64,000 nt of DNA from MWCO01 sp964488865. Lineage in GTDB: Bacteria; Myxococcota_A; Polyangia; Polyangiales; Polyangiaceae. The stretch spans positions 37,085 through 101,084 of the forward strand of contig CAZAWR010000026.1 in assembly GCA_964488865.1 (NCBI GenBank), read 5' to 3'. Below, in pieces: positions 39,277 to 47,907 of this stretch. Under the pieces are notes generated by a model, which searched no databases, was not told the DNA's origin, and saw only the letters and a program-made list of their open reading frames with translations. The translations under genes were made by a program, and so were the position numbers. Position 1 is the first letter of the stretch, and each line of letters starts with the position of its first letter.

Positions 39277-41541
39277 ATGGCAGCCCTTGATGGGAAGAGA
39301 CGAGTCGAGACCATGACGAAGAAGAGCTTTCCGCGGCGGGACGAGGTACTGGATCTGCTTGCGACGAAGGGGCCGCGGGCGTTGCACGCGAGGGAGCTCG
39401 CGAGTGCCTTGGGCGTTCGCGAGGGGGACTACCTCCGGTTCCTGGCGTTGCTGGAGGAGCTGACGCTGGACGGGGCGGTGCGCGCGCTGCGGGGGCAGCG
39501 GTACGGGGCGGTGCGAGGGGCGCGGGGGCGAGAAGCGCGAGAGGTGCGGGAGGGCCGGGTTCGGGTTCACCCGCGGGGGTTCGGGTTCGTGTGCAGCGCT
39601 GGCGTTGCGGACGACGTGTACGTGCAAGGCGAGGCGCTGGGCGGGGCGATGCACGGGGACATGGTGCGCGTGGAGGTGATGGCGCGATCTTGGCGTGGGC
39701 TCGAGGGCAGAGTGCTGGAGGTTCTTCAGCGTGCGAACGCGCGGGTGCAGGGCGTGTTGCGCAAGACGCGGCATGGGGCGTGGCTCGAGGTCGACGACGC
39801 GCGGGTGAGGGGACCGATCGTGTTGCAGGGCGAGGTGAATGGGCAGGACGGTGATGCCGCGGTGGTGGAGATCGTGCGGTTCCCCGAGTCAGGGGATGAG
39901 AACCCCGAGGGCAAGCTGCTCGCGGCGTTGGGGCCTCCGGGCAGTCCGGACGTGGAGACGCGCAAGGTGCTGCTTCGTCAAGGCATCGAGGAGACGTTCT
40001 CCGAGGCGGTGCAACAGGAGGTCGAGCGCGTGGCCCAGAGCGTGGACCCATCGAGCACGCAAGGCAGGGAGGACTTGCGAGAGGTCGACTTGCTGACGAT
40101 CGACCCGGCCGACGCGCGAGATCGGGACGATGCCATTTGGGTTCGTGAGCTCGACGAGGGGTTTGAGGCGTGGGTGGCGATCGCGGACGTGGCGGCGTAT
40201 GTGCAGACGGGAACGGCGTTGGACGACGAGGCACGGATTCGAGGCTTCTCGCTGTATCTGCCGGATCGCGCGGTGCCGATGCTTCCGGCGACGCTTTCGT
40301 CGAAGCTCTGTTCCCTCGAGAAGGACGAGGACCGCCTGTGCATGGCGCTGTGGATGAAGTTCGACGATCGAGGACGTCGAACGCGCACGCGTCTGTGCGA
40401 AGCGATCATGCGTTCGAAGGCGACGTTGAGCTACCGTCAGGTGGCGGTGGGAATGAAGTGGTCGTCGGAGCCTGGCGACGCGCTCGAGCCGGGTGTTGCG
40501 AGCGTGATCGAGCAAGCGGACGAGCTGTCTCGTCTGCTGCGGCGTCGACGGATGCGGCGAGGGGCGTTGGAGCTATCGGCGCCGGAGCCGGAGATCCTAC
40601 TGGATCCGGATAGTGGGATGCCCGTGGACGTGGTGCGACGCGCGAAGGATCCGGGTGTAAAGCGTGCGTATCAGCTGATCGAAGAGCTGATGGTGGCGGC
40701 GAACGAAGCGGTGGCGGAGTGGCTTCAGGAGGGGGAGGAGCAGGCGATATACCGGGTGCACCCGCCGCCGTCGGAAGCGCGGCTGGTTCGGCTGGCGGAG
40801 CTGTGTTCTTCCCTTGAAATTCCCTTCGAATACGAGGATGCGGCGGACCCCAAGCGGCTCGGAAAGTTTCTCCGGAGTGTGCAGGAGCATCCGTTGGTGG
40901 AGATCATCGGCATGCTTGCGCTCCGGTCCCTTGCGCCCGCGTCGTACGACACGGTGAACGTGGGGCACTACGGGCTGGCGTCGCGGGCGTACGCTCACTT
41001 CACGTCACCGATCCGTCGCTATCCCGATTTGGTTATTCACCGGAGGGTGAAGGGGCGGCTCAGGAAGGAGCCGCGGGAGCTGGTTGCGTGCCAGGACATT
41101 GCCATGCATTGCACGCGACGCGAGCGGGAGATTGTGGACGTGGAGCGCGAGGTATTCGACGTGTATCGGTGCGTGATGATGCGAGATCGCGTGGGGATGC
41201 GTGGTTGGGGTGTGGTGACGGACATCGGAACGAGCTCGGTGACGGTGACGCTCGAGGCGCCCTTCGTCGAAGTGTTGGTGCCGGAAGGGTTGCTGGGTCA
41301 AGGCGGATACGAACGGAGCGAGGACGGGCTTCATTTGGTGGCGCAGCGGTCGGGGGACCGAATCTCGCTGGGAAACCGGATGGAGGTGGAGGTGGAGTCG
41401 GCGGACCTAACGCGTCGCGTTATCACGGGCAAAAGAATCCTAAACAAGGAGACATCCGGGAAAACAAGGATCGATCCGAAACGGCTAGCGCGCATGGATC
41501 GCGAGGCTCGCAAGCGGCTGAAACACAAGAAGAAAGTCTAG
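39277..41541 (+). CDS. rnr: Ribonuclease R
   Basis: 754-residue 3'-5' exoribonuclease. An N-terminal winged helix (DEVLDLLATKGPRALHARE), cold-shock domains (RVHPRGFGFV ...), the RNB catalytic domain with TIDPADARDRDDAIWV (Asp cluster) and YAHFTSPIRRYPDLVIHR, then an S1 domain (GMRGWGVVTDIGTSSVTVTL) and a Lys/Arg tail (ARKRLKHKKK) are in the normal order. GGAGG seven bases upstream supports ATG 39277. Degrades structured RNA and takes part in RNA quality control. Confidence 0.95.
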   Translation: MAALDGKRRVETMTKKSFPRRDEVLDLLATKGPRALHARELASALGVREGDYLRFLALLEELTLDGAVRALRGQRYGAVRGARGREAREVREGRVRVHPRGFGFVCSAGVADDVYVQGEALGGAMHGDMVRVEVMARSWRGLEGRVLEVLQRANARVQGVLRKTRHGAWLEVDDARVRGPIVLQGEVNGQDGDAAVVEIVRFPESGDENPEGKLLAALGPPGSPDVETRKVLLRQGIEETFSEAVQQEVERVAQSVDPSSTQGREDLREVDLLTIDPADARDRDDAIWVRELDEGFEAWVAIADVAAYVQTGTALDDEARIRGFSLYLPDRAVPMLPATLSSKLCSLEKDEDRLCMALWMKFDDRGRRTRTRLCEAIMRSKATLSYRQVAVGMKWSSEPGDALEPGVASVIEQADELSRLLRRRRMRRGALELSAPEPEILLDPDSGMPVDVVRRAKDPGVKRAYQLIEELMVAANEAVAEWLQEGEEQAIYRVHPPPSEARLVRLAELCSSLEIPFEYEDAADPKRLGKFLRSVQEHPLVEIIGMLALRSLAPASYDTVNVGHYGLASRAYAHFTSPIRRYPDLVIHRRVKGRLRKEPRELVACQDIAMHCTRREREIVDVEREVFDVYRCVMMRDRVGMRGWGVVTDIGTSSVTVTLEAPFVEVLVPEGLLGQGGYERSEDGLHLVAQRSGDRISLGNRMEVEVESADLTRRVITGKRILNKETSGKTRIDPKRLARMDREARKRLKHKKKV

Positions 41542-41740
41542 CCTTCTCGGACAGCATTTGATTCACTATTTTCATAAAAATTGCCAAAACGGATCGGCCT
41601 TGGACCGCTGCACAGACGTTTCCCTGGGGTGCGGAAACCCCTTCATACGTAGGACGAAATCGTCATGCTCCCGTCAAGAAAGTGCGTTTGGACTCTTGAT
41701 CAGGGGAAAAAACCGTGTTCTAGCTTGATGTCACAGGACG
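41542..41740 (+). promoter_or_regulatory. Promoter region of the HU-like gene
   Basis: About 200 bp, clearly more AT-rich than the neighbourhood. TTGATC at 41696-41701 and TTCTAG at 41718-41723 (16-bp spacing) are a possible -35/-10 pair. A GGTTTCCGC-like partial inverted repeat (TTTCCCTGGGGTGCGGAAA) lies near 41620. The promoter call is tentative. Confidence 0.35.
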
Positions 41741-41764
41741 GACCGTGCAGGTACACGGTCTTTT
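41741..41764 (+). promoter_or_regulatory. Leader stem-loop before the HU-like gene
   Basis: GACCGTG-CAGGTA-CACGGTC is a perfect 7-bp hairpin followed directly by TTTT; the ribosome-binding site AAGGAG begins three to four bases later. The form is that of an attenuator or a 5' stabilising hairpin. It could allow autoregulation of an abundant nucleoid protein (inference). Confidence 0.5.
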
Positions 41765-41779
41765 GAAGGAGATACCGAC

Positions 41780-42109
41780 ATGGCGAAGGCAAAGACAGCA
41801 GCAAAGAAGGCGATGACGAAGAGCGCGCTGATTCAGACGATCGCGGACATGCTGGGCGAGGCTTCCTCGCGCAAGCAGGTCAAGGCGACCATCGAAGCGC
41901 TCCAGGACGTAGGCCACAAGGAGCTCAAGAAGAACGGCGTATTCGTGCTGCCGGGCTTCGCGAAGTTCGTCGTGGTCAAGAAGGCCGCGCGCCCCGCGCG
42001 CCAGGGCATCAATCCCTTCACGAAGGAGCCCATGACGTTTGCCGCGAAGCCCGCGAGCAAGGCGATCAAGGCCCGCCCCGTGAAGGCGATCAAGGTGGCC
42101 GTTTCCTGA
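41780..42109 (+). CDS. HU/IHF-family DNA-binding protein with basic tails
   Basis: 109 residues. The HU core is at ~12-95 (MTKSALIQTIADMLGEASSR, KKNGVFVLPGFAKFVVVKK, ARQGINPFTKEPMTF). The short Lys/Ala N-terminus (AKAKTAAKKA) and C-terminal ASKAIKARPVKAIKV resemble histone-H1-like tails and extend the DNA contact surface; the usual RNP arm is present only as RQGINP. AAGGAGATACCGAC precedes the ATG, a strong ribosome-binding site. Likely an abundant nucleoid protein. Confidence 0.9.
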   Translation: MAKAKTAAKKAMTKSALIQTIADMLGEASSRKQVKATIEALQDVGHKELKKNGVFVLPGFAKFVVVKKAARPARQGINPFTKEPMTFAAKPASKAIKARPVKAIKVAVS

Positions 42110-42128
42110 AGTAGAGCAGCGGAACGAC

Positions 42129-42161
42129 AACGGCGCGCGAAATGCGCGCCGTTTTCTTTTT
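42129..42161 (+). terminator. Intrinsic terminator of the HU-like gene
   Basis: AACGGCGCGC-GAAAT-GCGCGCCGTT, a perfect 10-bp stem followed by TTCTTTTT, 19 bases after the stop codon. Textbook rho-independent terminator. Confidence 0.92.
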
Positions 42162-42232
42162 GTCCCCCTCGCCTCCCACGCTCGTCACGATTACTGACCA
42201 TGCACATGGTGCAGCATGTGTCAACGTAGGGC

Positions 42233-42907
42233 TCAGGGCTCGTCCTTCGAATCCGCCACCGATTCACCGGATCGGGATAGCTTGCCCAACGTCATCCGCG
42301 CCATGTCCACGAACATCTCCAACGTCTTGCCCGGTATCGAGCTCAGCAGCGCCTCCAGATCCACCGGACCGTCGATCGCCGTCCCGAACAGCGAGAACAT
42401 CCGCCCGAACAGCTCATACTTCCGCTGCAAATCGAGCAAACGACGTCGCAGCGAGTCCGCCTGCGAGCCCGACGCGTCTCCCAACAACGTCAGCGCCCGC
42501 TGCGTGAGCTTGCGCTTGTCCGCCACCACGCGCCGCAATCGCCCCAGGTACGCGCCGATGATGACATCCGGATAGGGTCCGGTCAGCGCGAACGTGTCGT
42601 GGCGCATCCCCGCCACGCGTCGCCGCTCCACGATCCCCGCTCCCTCGAGGGCCTTGAGGTTCGTGAAGATGTTGCTCTTCGACCGTCCCAGCTCCTCGGC
42701 CAGCGCGTCCATCGATCGCGGCCCATCCGCCAAGTACAGCGCAGCCACGATCTGCCCACCCAGACGAGTGATGCCAGGGAACGATGCGGAAATCTCCGCA
42801 CCCACACCTTCGAGCACGGCGCGGATCGCAGACGCAAGCCGCTCGTCGCTCTCCCCACCGTCCTTGCCGTCTCGCTCCGGCTCCGAGTCGCTTTCGTTCG
42901 AAGGCAC
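42233..42907 (-). CDS. GbsR/MarR-type transcriptional regulator
   Basis: 224 residues. The winged-helix domain runs from ~30 to 125, with GGQIVAALYLADGPRSMDAL, EELGRSKSNIFTNLKALEGA and GIVERRRVAGMRHDTFAL, the GbsR subfamily pattern (MarR fold without metal sites). A C-terminal helical part (~125-215) is probably for dimerisation. The start is GTG at 42907 with AGGAG upstream. It is the last gene of the operon containing AMMECR1, AmrS and the FeS membrane fusion (44-bp gap), so it may control that operon. Confidence 0.82.
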   Translation of the reverse strand: MPSNESDSEPERDGKDGGESDERLASAIRAVLEGVGAEISASFPGITRLGGQIVAALYLADGPRSMDALAEELGRSKSNIFTNLKALEGAGIVERRRVAGMRHDTFALTGPYPDVIIGAYLGRLRRVVADKRKLTQRALTLLGDASGSQADSLRRRLLDLQRKYELFGRMFSLFGTAIDGPVDLEALLSSIPGKTLEMFVDMARMTLGKLSRSGESVADSKDEP

Positions 42908-42951
42908 GTTTCACGCTCCTGAGAGTTGTGCGTCCAGACGCCCGCGCGTCC

Positions 42952-43689
42952 TCAATGGCCGTCCTCTTCCGCGAAGTAAATGGAACCGTAGGTGCTGATC
43001 CGGACATCCGACTCCTTCCAGCAATCCGACGGGGAACCTTGCTTCAAGCACAGCCGCGAAAGGAAGCTCTCGGGATCCGTCAACTCCTCCCACACCGAAG
43101 GCAGGAAGGTGGACCGTCGACCCCGGTACTCGATGATCACGCCGGGCCGATGCCGCCCCATGTACGCGGGCAAGTCCGCAGCGGTCACCCCTTGCAAGGG
43201 ACGCGGCAGATCAAGCACCGAGATCGAGTACCGCAACGACGACAGCTCGGACTCCTCCACGGGCTGAAACCGCGTGTCGTGGATGGCGGCAGACACGGCG
43301 TTGTGCTGCACATCCTCCGCGAGCGGGCGCCGCGGTTCGAGGCTCCCGATGCACCCGCGCAGCTGACCTTCGCGACGCAGGGTGACGAAGCACGCGCGCT
43401 GCGTGCTCAGCTTCGGGAACCTCCGTGTCAGCTCGGCGGTGTCCACGGGCTTCTGGCTGCGCACCCACGTCTCCACACTCGACCGGGCGAGTACGAGCAG
43501 GGCCTGCTTCTCCTCGGCGCTCAGTTGAAAGTCGTGTGGCTCCACAGCCGAACCGTACCCGGATTTCGCCGACGGGTCATCCCCCCCGCTCACGTTGTCA
43601 CGACCCGCATCGTCGGCGCAGCGGCAACCTGACCCGACACCGGCCAGCACGGCAAGGACCCAACACAGCCTGCGCTCCCTTCGTTCCAT
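42952..43689 (-). CDS. AMMECR1-domain lipoprotein
   Basis: 245 residues. N-terminal signal with lipobox-like VLAGVGSGC, then a short acidic linker and an AMMECR1 domain: RACFVTLRREGQLRGCIGSL with the conserved RGCIG, AVSAAIHDTRFQPV and YRGRRSTFLPSVWEEL, LSRLCLKQG. In AmmeMemoRadiSam systems AMMECR1 is a cytoplasmic protein; here the signal peptide predicts a lipidated envelope form. Three bases separate it from AmrS, so they are translationally coupled. Confidence 0.85.
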   Translation of the reverse strand: MERRERRLCWVLAVLAGVGSGCRCADDAGRDNVSGGDDPSAKSGYGSAVEPHDFQLSAEEKQALLVLARSSVETWVRSQKPVDTAELTRRFPKLSTQRACFVTLRREGQLRGCIGSLEPRRPLAEDVQHNAVSAAIHDTRFQPVEESELSSLRYSISVLDLPRPLQGVTAADLPAYMGRHRPGVIIEYRGRRSTFLPSVWEELTDPESFLSRLCLKQGSPSDCWKESDVRISTYGSIYFAEEDGH

Positions 43690-43692
43690 CCG

Positions 43693-44856
43693 TCACCCCG
43701 AAAAGACCCCGGCAATCCGGGTGCCACACGCGGGACATGCGCCGTCCCGCAGACGATTGCTCACGACTTGGTAGCCTCGCCGCTCGATGAGAAGCTCACC
43801 ATCCCTCGGGCATCGGGTCTCCCCTCCCCCCAACCCGGGCAAGTTGCCGAGATACACGTATCGAAGTCCCGCTGCCTTCGCCCGCTCCCATGCTTGCTGC
43901 AGCGATGCAACAGGCGTCGGCGGTAGGTGCGTCAGTCGGTGCGCAGGATGGAACCTCAACAGATGCAGGGGAACGTCGGCGCCGAGGTTCGACACCACCC
44001 ATCTCGCGAAAGCTTCCACCTCCGCCGGCTCGTCCGATCTCTCGCTCACCATCAAGAAGCTCACCTCCAGCCAAACCCCTTCCTCCCGCAACAACGACAG
44101 CGTCCGGAGCACAGGACCCAGGCGCCCCTTCGCCATCCTCCGATAGCTGCCGTCGTCGAAAGCCTTCACGTCGAGCTGCACCGCATCGACGTACCGTGCG
44201 AGCTCCCGCAACGGCGCTTCGTTCACGTACCCCGCGGTCACCAGCACATTCTTGATGCCCGCTTCCCTCGCGAGCCGCGCCGTGTCCCGCACGTATTCGA
44301 AGCACACCATCGGTTCCGTATACGTGTAGGCGATCGACGGGGACCCGCGACGCTGCGTGAGGTTCACCAAGGTCTCGGGCATCATGCCGTGCTGCTTCAC
44401 GTCCTCTGGCCTCGCCTGGGAGATCTGCCAGTTCTGACAGTTGGGACACCGCAGGTTGCAGCCGCCCATGGCCACGGACACGATCGGCGTCTCCGGCAGG
44501 AAGTGGTAGAGGGGCTTCTTCTCCACGGGGTCCAACGCAAAGGCGCAGAGGTTGCCGTAGGCAAGCGTGCGGAGCACACCATCCTTGACGACGCGCGTGC
44601 GGCAGAACCCTCGGTCGCCCTCCGCGAGCACGCACCCGTGGGGACACAGCAGGCACTCCACGACGCCACCGCGCGGCGCCGCGTGCTCGGCCACGCGGCT
44701 GAACTCGTCGAGCTGTTCGGGAGCATCCCCGCGAAACACGGACGCGCCGGTCGTTTCCCGCCGTCCGAGCACGAACTGCTCGAAGCCTTCGTGCCCCATC
44801 CACCCAAGGCCCAGGACCGAAGCGGTGCGTTTGAGAAAACGACGACGGCTGGTCAT
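43693..44856 (-). CDS. amrS: Tat-exported AmmeMemoRadiSam-type radical SAM protein (AmrS-like)
   Basis: 387 residues. The N-terminus SRRRFLKRTASVLGLGWMG is a consensus Tat signal (S-R-R-x-F-L-K) with a short hydrophobic stretch. A Cys-rich knuckle precedes the core (CLLCPHGC, GFCRTR; Cys 68, 71, 75, 85). The radical SAM cluster motif is MGGCNLRCPNCQNW (Cys 133, 137, 140), followed by YTYTEPMVCFEY and NVLVTAGYVN. C-terminal CPRDG and CPACGTR form a further Cys pair set. AmrS relatives in other bacteria act in the cytoplasm, so an exported [4Fe-4S] enzyme would need an envelope electron source; the adjoining FeS membrane protein may provide it. Confidence 0.88.
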   Translation of the reverse strand: MTSRRRFLKRTASVLGLGWMGHEGFEQFVLGRRETTGASVFRGDAPEQLDEFSRVAEHAAPRGGVVECLLCPHGCVLAEGDRGFCRTRVVKDGVLRTLAYGNLCAFALDPVEKKPLYHFLPETPIVSVAMGGCNLRCPNCQNWQISQARPEDVKQHGMMPETLVNLTQRRGSPSIAYTYTEPMVCFEYVRDTARLAREAGIKNVLVTAGYVNEAPLRELARYVDAVQLDVKAFDDGSYRRMAKGRLGPVLRTLSLLREEGVWLEVSFLMVSERSDEPAEVEAFARWVVSNLGADVPLHLLRFHPAHRLTHLPPTPVASLQQAWERAKAAGLRYVYLGNLPGLGGGETRCPRDGELLIERRGYQVVSNRLRDGACPACGTRIAGVFSG

Positions 44857-44944
44857 GCGTGCTGTCCACAGGAGTCCACGAGGGCTCGGCGTGTCACTCT
44901 GCCATGCTTGGGCGCGGGGCGCATCTGCCTGCTCGCTTGCCTGC

Positions 44945-47872
44945 TCACGGCTCCGTGGGCTTGCGCGAACGCCGCACGAGTTGCTCTGCGCGCAGCAAGG
45001 CGTCGCTCGTTGCGCCGATCGGACAGGCGACTTCGCAGAAGGGCCGCCGGACGAAGAATGACAGGACGATGACGAGCCCGGTCGCAGCGAGTATCCACGA
45101 GCTAGCGGCGTAGCGATTGAGGTACAGCCATTCGATCATGCCCTCGGCGTCCCTGACGGGTCCTGGCTCGACGGCGAAGTAGAGCCAGGCCACGAACAGC
45201 AGCAAGACGAGGCGAACGAGCCAGGCGACCCGGCCCAGCCTCCTGGGTCTTGCGAAGGCGGTGTCCCCTGCAGCCGTCTGGGCGAGACCCAGGGGGCAGG
45301 ACCGCTGGCAGAATCGCAGGTCACCGAAGTTCACGATCAACGCCGACGTGATCACATAGGGACGCAGCAACCCGAACACGCAAGGCCGCGGGCATGCGTG
45401 GCACAGCACATAGGGGATCGTGAAGTAGCAGCGCCCCAGCGGCATGGCGGCCAGCGGCAAGAGCACGAGGAGCGTCACGGCGCGCAGAGGAGACACCCCG
45501 AACCGGTGCCTGAACGGTTTGCATCGACGCTCGACCTGCGCAACCCAGTTTCGCCACCTTGCCGACTCGAAGGACATGGCAAGCGCACTCGCCAAAACGA
45601 GCACCGTGACCACCTGGTACGACAGGGACGTGGTGAGACGGGAAAGGAGCGCTTCGGTCGAGCTGACCAGGGTACCCACGACGAGCCCGACGAGAAGGAG
45701 CATTGGCAGGGGAAGCTGCCACGAACGCGTCTCGTCCTGCGCCTGAGGTCGCCATAGGAGGGCGAGGGAGCTCGTCGCCTTGAGTCCCACCACGACCCAA
45801 GCTGTACCCGCGATGCCGAGCCAGGGGACCAGGAAGGTGATCGTGATCAGCGCGGCGAGAGCGGCTCCCACGAGGTCGATTCCGTACACGGACGCGCCGA
45901 CTCCCGCGCGAAACACACCCGGAACCCGTGAGGCCAGCGCGACCTGAGCGCCTGAGGCTCCGCCGATGAGAACAGCCCCCAGACCGACGCCCACGCGCGC
46001 CGGGCCCGGGCCCCACTGCGCCATCGTCGCGACACTCCCGGCCACCATCACCGCGACGGCAACCTGCGCTGCGTCGGCGGCAAGCACCGCACGAACGGTT
46101 GCGACCCGTTGCATCGCGAGCACGGTCCCCGCGCAGCTTGCCCCCATGAACAGACCTGTCACGAGGGCCACGTCCCGGTAGAGGGCGCCGACGGCGGTCT
46201 GGTACACGAGCATGAGCGAGAGTTGCAGCGCGAGGCCTGCGAAGCCGGTGGTAGCGATCGCAAAGGAGACGGGACGGGACCTTGGGTTCATCCACGCGGC
46301 CACGAGCAGGAGCACGGAGATAGCCAGGACAGCCAGGGAATCGACGCCGGTGCCGCCGAGCCGTTCGAGGGTGGCTCGCAGGGCCGCTGCGTACACGATC
46401 GGGTGGGTATCGGTGCTCGGACCGAGGGCACGGCCGCTCCAGCGAAGGGATTGTTCGACGCGCTCGGCCGAGAGCCTGTCGAGCAGCCACGCATCGGTCA
46501 GGAAAGCGGGGGAGATTCCGCGCTGCCCAAGCCGGGAAGCGATGGTGGACGCCACAGCAGACGGCTCCGCGAGAGGGGAGGCGGACGCCACGTAGAGGGT
46601 TCGATCTGCGGGCAAGGGAAGGACGTTGGGAAAGGTCGTGCGCAGGGTGGTGGCGACGGTGCCGTGGAGGTTTCGCTCGGCCTCGGATGCATAGGCGGCG
46701 AAGCCGGGCAAGGTGACGACGACGAGGCCGTCGGGGGCGGTGATCCTGGCGACGTGGCGATAGAAGGACGTGGAGAAGAGCCTCGCCTCGGCCACGGATG
46801 CGGGGGTCCCGGCGTGCACGAGGACGAGGTCGAAGGATGCTTGTGGGGCGGAGCGGGCCCATGCTCGCGGGTCGTCGCCGAGCACGAGGACGCGTGCGTC
46901 GGAAGCGGAGGGCGCGAGGTCGAGGACCAAGGCCGCGGTGCGGTGGTCGCCCGCCACGATCGTGAGGCTGGTGACGCCGTGAGCCAGCAGGTTTTCGATG
47001 AGGTTGCCGGGAGGGACGCCCAACAGGAGCGCGCGGCGCGGGTTCGGATGGAGGGCGGCGGCGAGGTGAGCGATCTGTTCGGCATCCTCGCGGTCGGAGG
47101 GCACGAGGATAGGCTCCCGCTGCAGCAACACCTGCCGCTGGCCGAGACGCTCGGTCACGAGCAACGCGCCGCGGGAGCTCGACCTCACCTCCAGCACGTC
47201 TTGCCCCGGGGCATGCCAGCGATAGGTGACGAGATCGAGAGGCGACGCGAGGAGCGCCGCACAGGGCAGAAGCCCCGCGACGAGCCACCAAGCGCGACGG
47301 CTCGAGGCCCTCGCCGAAGCGCCGAAGACGACGGCCGCACACGCCAGGGCTGCGATCTGGAAGGGCAAGAGGTGGTCCAGGGCGAAGAAGGCGAGAAGCG
47401 CGCCCGTGACGGCAGCCCCCAGCGTGTCCAGCCAGTAAGCGCGCGCGGAAGCGACTCCCTCCTCGGCGTCTCCTCGATCGGGAGCCCATGGCCGCGCGAG
47501 TTGACCGTACACCCAACCGGACAGGACACAGGCGGGGGCGAGCAGCACCGACGCGGCCAGCCCGACCGTGAGCAAGCCAGGAACCTGACCGGCAGGCAGT
47601 AGCCAGGCGGAAGCACGAGAGGCCAGGACGGTGCCGACGATGGCCGGCGCGTACATCGCGAGACCGAGAGTGGAGGCTTTCGCGGAGGCGCTTCTCCACC
47701 GGCTCAAGGAGGCGCCGAGGGCCGTTTCGAGCAGCCAGACGCCGAACAAGATGGCCACCACGGCCTCGTCGCCGGAAGTCATCGCCATCCCTTCACGCAC
47801 CGCGAGCGTCTGGAGCACGGCGGTGGCTGCGCCGAGGGCGAGCAAGGGCGCGCGGCGAGACAGGGGTGGCAT
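44945..47872 (-). CDS. Membrane fusion: spermidine-synthase-like core plus NapH-like 4Fe-4S domain
   Basis: 975 residues from ATG 47872. Residues ~1-230: membrane helices (MFS/SpeE-like). ~250-420: Rossmann-type spermidine-synthase-like domain (RALLLGVPPGNLIENLL, SFDLVLVHAGTP); the SAM-binding Gly-rich loop and catalytic Asp of true aminopropyltransferases are missing, so it is probably inactive or re-purposed. ~450-800: further helices. C-terminus: three Cys sets, CHACPRPC (824-831, plus Cys 815), CQRSC (855-859) and CEVACPIG (946-950), as in NapH/NosR/CcoG ferredoxin-like membrane proteins. I infer electron transfer from quinol or cytoplasm to the envelope. Confidence 0.8.
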   Translation of the reverse strand: MPPLSRRAPLLALGAATAVLQTLAVREGMAMTSGDEAVVAILFGVWLLETALGASLSRWRSASAKASTLGLAMYAPAIVGTVLASRASAWLLPAGQVPGLLTVGLAASVLLAPACVLSGWVYGQLARPWAPDRGDAEEGVASARAYWLDTLGAAVTGALLAFFALDHLLPFQIAALACAAVVFGASARASSRRAWWLVAGLLPCAALLASPLDLVTYRWHAPGQDVLEVRSSSRGALLVTERLGQRQVLLQREPILVPSDREDAEQIAHLAAALHPNPRRALLLGVPPGNLIENLLAHGVTSLTIVAGDHRTAALVLDLAPSASDARVLVLGDDPRAWARSAPQASFDLVLVHAGTPASVAEARLFSTSFYRHVARITAPDGLVVVTLPGFAAYASEAERNLHGTVATTLRTTFPNVLPLPADRTLYVASASPLAEPSAVASTIASRLGQRGISPAFLTDAWLLDRLSAERVEQSLRWSGRALGPSTDTHPIVYAAALRATLERLGGTGVDSLAVLAISVLLLVAAWMNPRSRPVSFAIATTGFAGLALQLSLMLVYQTAVGALYRDVALVTGLFMGASCAGTVLAMQRVATVRAVLAADAAQVAVAVMVAGSVATMAQWGPGPARVGVGLGAVLIGGASGAQVALASRVPGVFRAGVGASVYGIDLVGAALAALITITFLVPWLGIAGTAWVVVGLKATSSLALLWRPQAQDETRSWQLPLPMLLLVGLVVGTLVSSTEALLSRLTTSLSYQVVTVLVLASALAMSFESARWRNWVAQVERRCKPFRHRFGVSPLRAVTLLVLLPLAAMPLGRCYFTIPYVLCHACPRPCVFGLLRPYVITSALIVNFGDLRFCQRSCPLGLAQTAAGDTAFARPRRLGRVAWLVRLVLLLFVAWLYFAVEPGPVRDAEGMIEWLYLNRYAASSWILAATGLVIVLSFFVRRPFCEVACPIGATSDALLRAEQLVRRSRKPTEP

Positions 47873-47907
47873 GCGCCAGGGTCTAACGCATTCGAGGCCT
47901 GCGTGGA

